A stretch of 57,490 bases of DNA, taken from an uncultured Collinsella sp. Lineage in GTDB: Bacteria; Actinomycetota; Coriobacteriia; Coriobacteriales; Coriobacteriaceae. Below are positions 55,016-57,490 of this stretch, piece by piece. Made by a program: the position numbers and the translations under genes. Within the stretch, counting starts at the first letter, position 1, and each line of letters starts with the position of its first letter. The stretch is from positions 1 to 57,490 of the forward strand of contig CAJLPX010000014.1 of NCBI GenBank assembly GCA_905208635.1. The letters are read 5' to 3'. Below the pieces are notes generated by a model. It was not told the origin of the DNA. It ran no database searches and saw nothing but the letters and a program-made list of their open reading frames with translations.

Positions 55016-55774
55016 CTACATCAACCCGCCGAGCGCAATGTCGACGGCCTCGTTGAAGTCGTCAGTAATGTGTACCAGATCCGGATCGAGCGGGCTGATC
55101 ATACCGGCGTCCATCACCGGGCCGTTGAGCCAGTCGAACAGGCCCTGCCAGTACTCGGTTCCCACCAAAACGAGCGGCATGCGCTTGACCTTGTGCGTCT
55201 GTACCAGCGTGAGCACCTCGAACATCTCGTCGAGCGTACCAAAGCCACCAGGAAACACGATGGCGCCCGAGCTGTATTTGACGAACATGGTCTTGCGCAC
55301 AAAGAAGTAACGGAAGTCCATGCCAAGGTTCACGTATTTGTTGAGCCCGTGCTCGTGCGGCAGCTCGATACCCAAGCCGACCGACTTGCCGTTGACACTC
55401 GCCGCTCCCCTGTTGGCCGCTTCCATGATGCCGGGGCCGCCGCCGGTGATGACCGCCACGCCACGTTGCGCGATCTTGCGCCCGACGGTACGCGCCGCCT
55501 TGTAGAGCGGATCGGTCTTGGGCGTGCGGGCGCTACCGAAGATGGTCACCGCAGGACCAAGCTCGGCAAGCGCGCCAAAACCATCGACAAACTCTGCCTG
55601 GATGCGCAGCACGCGCCACGGATCAGCATGCAGCCAGTCGGTCGAGTCCTCGGGCGCCAGCAGGTTGGCGTAGGTATTGTCCTTGGGAATCATGGGGCCG
55701 CGCATGACCACGGGGCCGCGGCGGTACGTCTCGTCGTAGGCTGGCTCGCCCTCGACATTCTCGTTCTTAATCAT
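55016..55774 (-). CDS. LOG family protein (TIGR00730-type)
   Basis: 252 residues with the Rossmann-like LOG fold: VTIFGSARTPK, the PGGFGTLDE motif and VITGGGPGIMEAANRGA. LOG enzymes cleave cytokinin-type ribotides in some organisms; older annotations call them lysine decarboxylase-like. The ATG at 55774 follows AGGAGCACC. Its 3' end is duplicated at 50667-50810. Confidence 0.93.
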   Translation of the reverse strand: MIKNENVEGEPAYDETYRRGPVVMRGPMIPKDNTYANLLAPEDSTDWLHADPWRVLRIQAEFVDGFGALAELGPAVTIFGSARTPKTDPLYKAARTVGRKIAQRGVAVITGGGPGIMEAANRGAASVNGKSVGLGIELPHEHGLNKYVNLGMDFRYFFVRKTMFVKYSSGAIVFPGGFGTLDEMFEVLTLVQTHKVKRMPLVLVGTEYWQGLFDWLNGPVMDAGMISPLDPDLVHITDDFNEAVDIALGGLM

Positions 55775-55796
55775 GGGTGCTCCTATCGAGAAAAAG

Positions 55797-55842
55797 AAAA
55801 ACGGGCGGGGTCGACGCCATGCGCCAAACATCCGCCCGAACA
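55797..55842 (-). terminator. Terminator after tgt
   Basis: CGGGCGG and CCGCCCG form a stem of at least six GC pairs with a long loop, and on the minus strand are followed by TTTTTCTTTTT. It lies between tgt and the LOG gene. Nothing else is seen from 55843 to 55987. Confidence 0.65.
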
Positions 55843-55987
55843 TCAACTATTCGGTATGGTACCCACGATGCATCAAGTGCTTGCAAGCTATCGGTCATCG
55901 GTCGCGCAGACGGTGTTAGCGAACGTGATGACCGGCCGGCGCTCGCCCCTTGCCGTTGCCTGCGCTCTGCAAGCGCCCGTGCCGCTC

Positions 55988-57127
55988 TTAGTAGTCCACC
56001 GCCGCAGGACTGTTCATCCAGTCGCTCACAAACGCGCCGTAGCGGCCCTCGATAATGGCCTGACGGGCACGCTGCATAAGGTTGAGCAGGTAGTAGATGT
56101 TGTGCATCGAGAGCAAAATGCCGCCGAGCATCTCCTTCTGCGTGACCATGTGACGGATGAGCGCGCGGCTGTAACCGCCCGTGCACACCGGGCAGGTGCA
56201 GGTGGGATCGATGGGGCCGTCGTCGTGCGCAAAGCGCGCGTTGCGGAAGTTAAGGCGACCCTCGCTGGAGAACGCCGTACCCATGCGGCCGGTGCGCGTC
56301 GGCAGCACGCAGTCGAACATGTCGATGCCCACGCCAACGCCGCGCACGAGCGTGGTAGGGTTGCCGACGCCCATGAGGTAGCGCGGCTTGTGCTTAGGCA
56401 TATACTCGGAAACCAGCGGCGCCAGTGTCTCGAACATGGTCTCGTGGTCCTCGCCCACCGAGTAGCCGCCGATGCCGTAACCGGGGAAGTCGCCGCACTC
56501 CTCCAGGTGGCGCAGCGATCGCAGGCGCAGATCCAGATGCATGCCACCCTGGACGATGCCAAAAAGTGCCTGGTCATCACGGGTGTGGGCCTTGTAGCAG
56601 CGCTCGGCCCACATACTCGACAGCTCCACGGCGCGCTCGACGTAGGCGCGCGTGGCGGGATAGCCGGGGCACTGGTCGAGCTGCATGCAAATGTCGGAAC
56701 CGAGCTTCATGGCGATTTCCATGTTGTCCTCGGGCGTCCAGAACACGTGGCGACCGTCGTAGTCGTTGACGATAAAGCGCACGCCCTCGTCGGTGAGCTT
56801 GACGGCGTCGTTATGGCTAAAGACCTGGAATCCGCCCGAGTCGGTGAGGATGGGGCCTTGCCAGTTCATGAACTTATGCAGTCCGCCCAGCTCGGCGATG
56901 GTGTCCTCGCCGGGGCGCATGGACAGGTGATAGGTATTGGCGAGCACGATCTGCGCACCGAGCTGCTTGACGGTCTCGGTGGGGATGCCCTTGACGTTTG
57001 CCTTGGTGCCCACGGGCATAAAGATCGGCGTCTCGATATCGCCGTGCGGGGTATGCAGCACGCCGGCACGCGCGTGCGTGGTCGGGTCCTCGGCGATCAG
57101 GTCGAATTTAAAAAGGCTCTGGTCCAT
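55988..57127 (-). CDS. tgt: tRNA-guanine (queuine) transglycosylase Tgt
   Basis: 379-residue enzyme exchanging the wobble guanine of tRNAs with GUN anticodons for preQ1. Active-site blocks LTDSGGFQVFS and DMFDCVLPTRTGR with the catalytic Asp, and the zinc site C-x-C-x2-C ... H (CTCPVCTGGYSRALIRH), are intact. Length is normal. Start ATG at 57127. No other queuosine gene is in the window. Confidence 0.96.
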   Translation of the reverse strand: MDQSLFKFDLIAEDPTTHARAGVLHTPHGDIETPIFMPVGTKANVKGIPTETVKQLGAQIVLANTYHLSMRPGEDTIAELGGLHKFMNWQGPILTDSGGFQVFSHNDAVKLTDEGVRFIVNDYDGRHVFWTPEDNMEIAMKLGSDICMQLDQCPGYPATRAYVERAVELSSMWAERCYKAHTRDDQALFGIVQGGMHLDLRLRSLRHLEECGDFPGYGIGGYSVGEDHETMFETLAPLVSEYMPKHKPRYLMGVGNPTTLVRGVGVGIDMFDCVLPTRTGRMGTAFSSEGRLNFRNARFAHDDGPIDPTCTCPVCTGGYSRALIRHMVTQKEMLGGILLSMHNIYYLLNLMQRARQAIIEGRYGAFVSDWMNSPAAVDY

Positions 57128-57218
57128 AAACTGGAACTCCTTGGTTGCGGTTCATACGCAGACCATTATACGAGCAACCATCGAACCGCACCGACTCGAC
57201 AGAAACTGGCGCATTAAA

Positions 57219-57355
57219 CGACTAGTCGTTGGGGACAGTCTTCGCAGCCATCTTGCAAAGGAGTGTCCCAATCTGCCGGCACTCAGGGACTGTCCCCAAG
57301 TGCCGACAAGAGTGTCCCTTTCGACTAGTCATTTAAGAACATCCCCAACGACTAC
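57219..57355. repeat. Composite palindrome block (GCCGGCACT / GGGGAC family)
   Basis: The left end cgactagtcgttgggga and right end tccccaacgact are complementary, and between them lie actgtcccc, ctgccggcact and aagagtgtccc words of the same family as 47-106. No gene. From 57356 to the window end nothing else was recognised. Confidence 0.65.
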
Positions 57356-57490
57356 CCATGAGAGGCCTTCTGTCAACAACGCAAACGCCGATGCTATGGC
57401 ACCGACAGACACTATGACCCAATCCGAGGGCACTAAAAAGATAGGAGCCCCCGCTCGTGACCGCGGGTCGGGGCTGCGACAATGATGTTG

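Noticed and set aside
54983..57217. 744-residue plus-strand open frame opposite LOG and tgt
   Set aside because: It spans two well-recognised minus-strand genes and their gap; codon pattern and composition are those of an antisense frame.

Overview
The window looks like a chromosomal segment of a high-GC gut actinobacterium of the class Coriobacteriia, most likely Collinsella. This is inferred from codon and base composition, the gene set (serC-serA, pst, LOG, tgt) and several families of intergenic palindromes that I associate with that genus. No rRNA or tRNA gene was seen.

Layout. (1) 1-5.2 kb: a MOP-type flippase, a metallophosphoesterase and a K+/H+ antiporter, with two copies of a 123-bp element with terminal inverted repeats. 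(2) 5.2-22.5 kb: a defence island. A DUF3800 gene is surrounded by three copies of a small promoter/two-hairpin/terminator RNA unit. Next to it is a complete type 1 BREX operon on the minus strand, in transcription order brxA, brxB, brxC, pglX, pglZ, brxL, then two genes I cannot name. The operon is unusual in three ways: pglX is split in two around a HEPN-type gene, brxC has a one-base frameshift, and brxA starts at the end of a G10 tract. (3) 22.8-34.8 kb: core metabolism and housekeeping: serC, serA, an M20 peptidase, a DUF1015-like protein, two histidine phosphatases, a nitroreductase, HdeD, YaiI, a heavy-metal exporter and an exonuclease. Two distantly related putative nuclease-like proteins (25.9-26.9 and 35.4-36.6 kb) appear as accessory insertions. 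(4) 36.9-40.3 kb: a metal-resistance operon (ArsR-type sensor, free HMA chaperone, Zn/Cd P-type ATPase) with a near-consensus promoter inside a perfect operator dyad, and a DtxR-type regulator. (5) 40.5-50.5 kb: HAD phosphatases, an ABC-F protein, pstSCAB phosphate uptake, an M20 dipeptidase-like protein and DegV. (6) 50.6-55.0 kb: a small island bounded by direct repeats of the 3' end of the LOG gene. It carries a large primase-helicase protein of the TOTE conflict type and a RelB/YafQ-type toxin-antitoxin pair. (7) 55.0-57.5 kb: LOG, tgt and a palindrome-rich end.

How it fits together. Two separate defence modules (BREX+HEPN+DUF3800, and TOTE+TA) sit in a housekeeping background peppered with short palindromic elements. 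The best candidates for something new are the DUF3800/structured-RNA locus, the HEPN gene nested inside pglX with two unnamed genes at the end of the BREX operon, and the TOTE island framed by a duplicated LOG 3' end. All calls rest on reading the sequence and memory of protein families; no database search was run.
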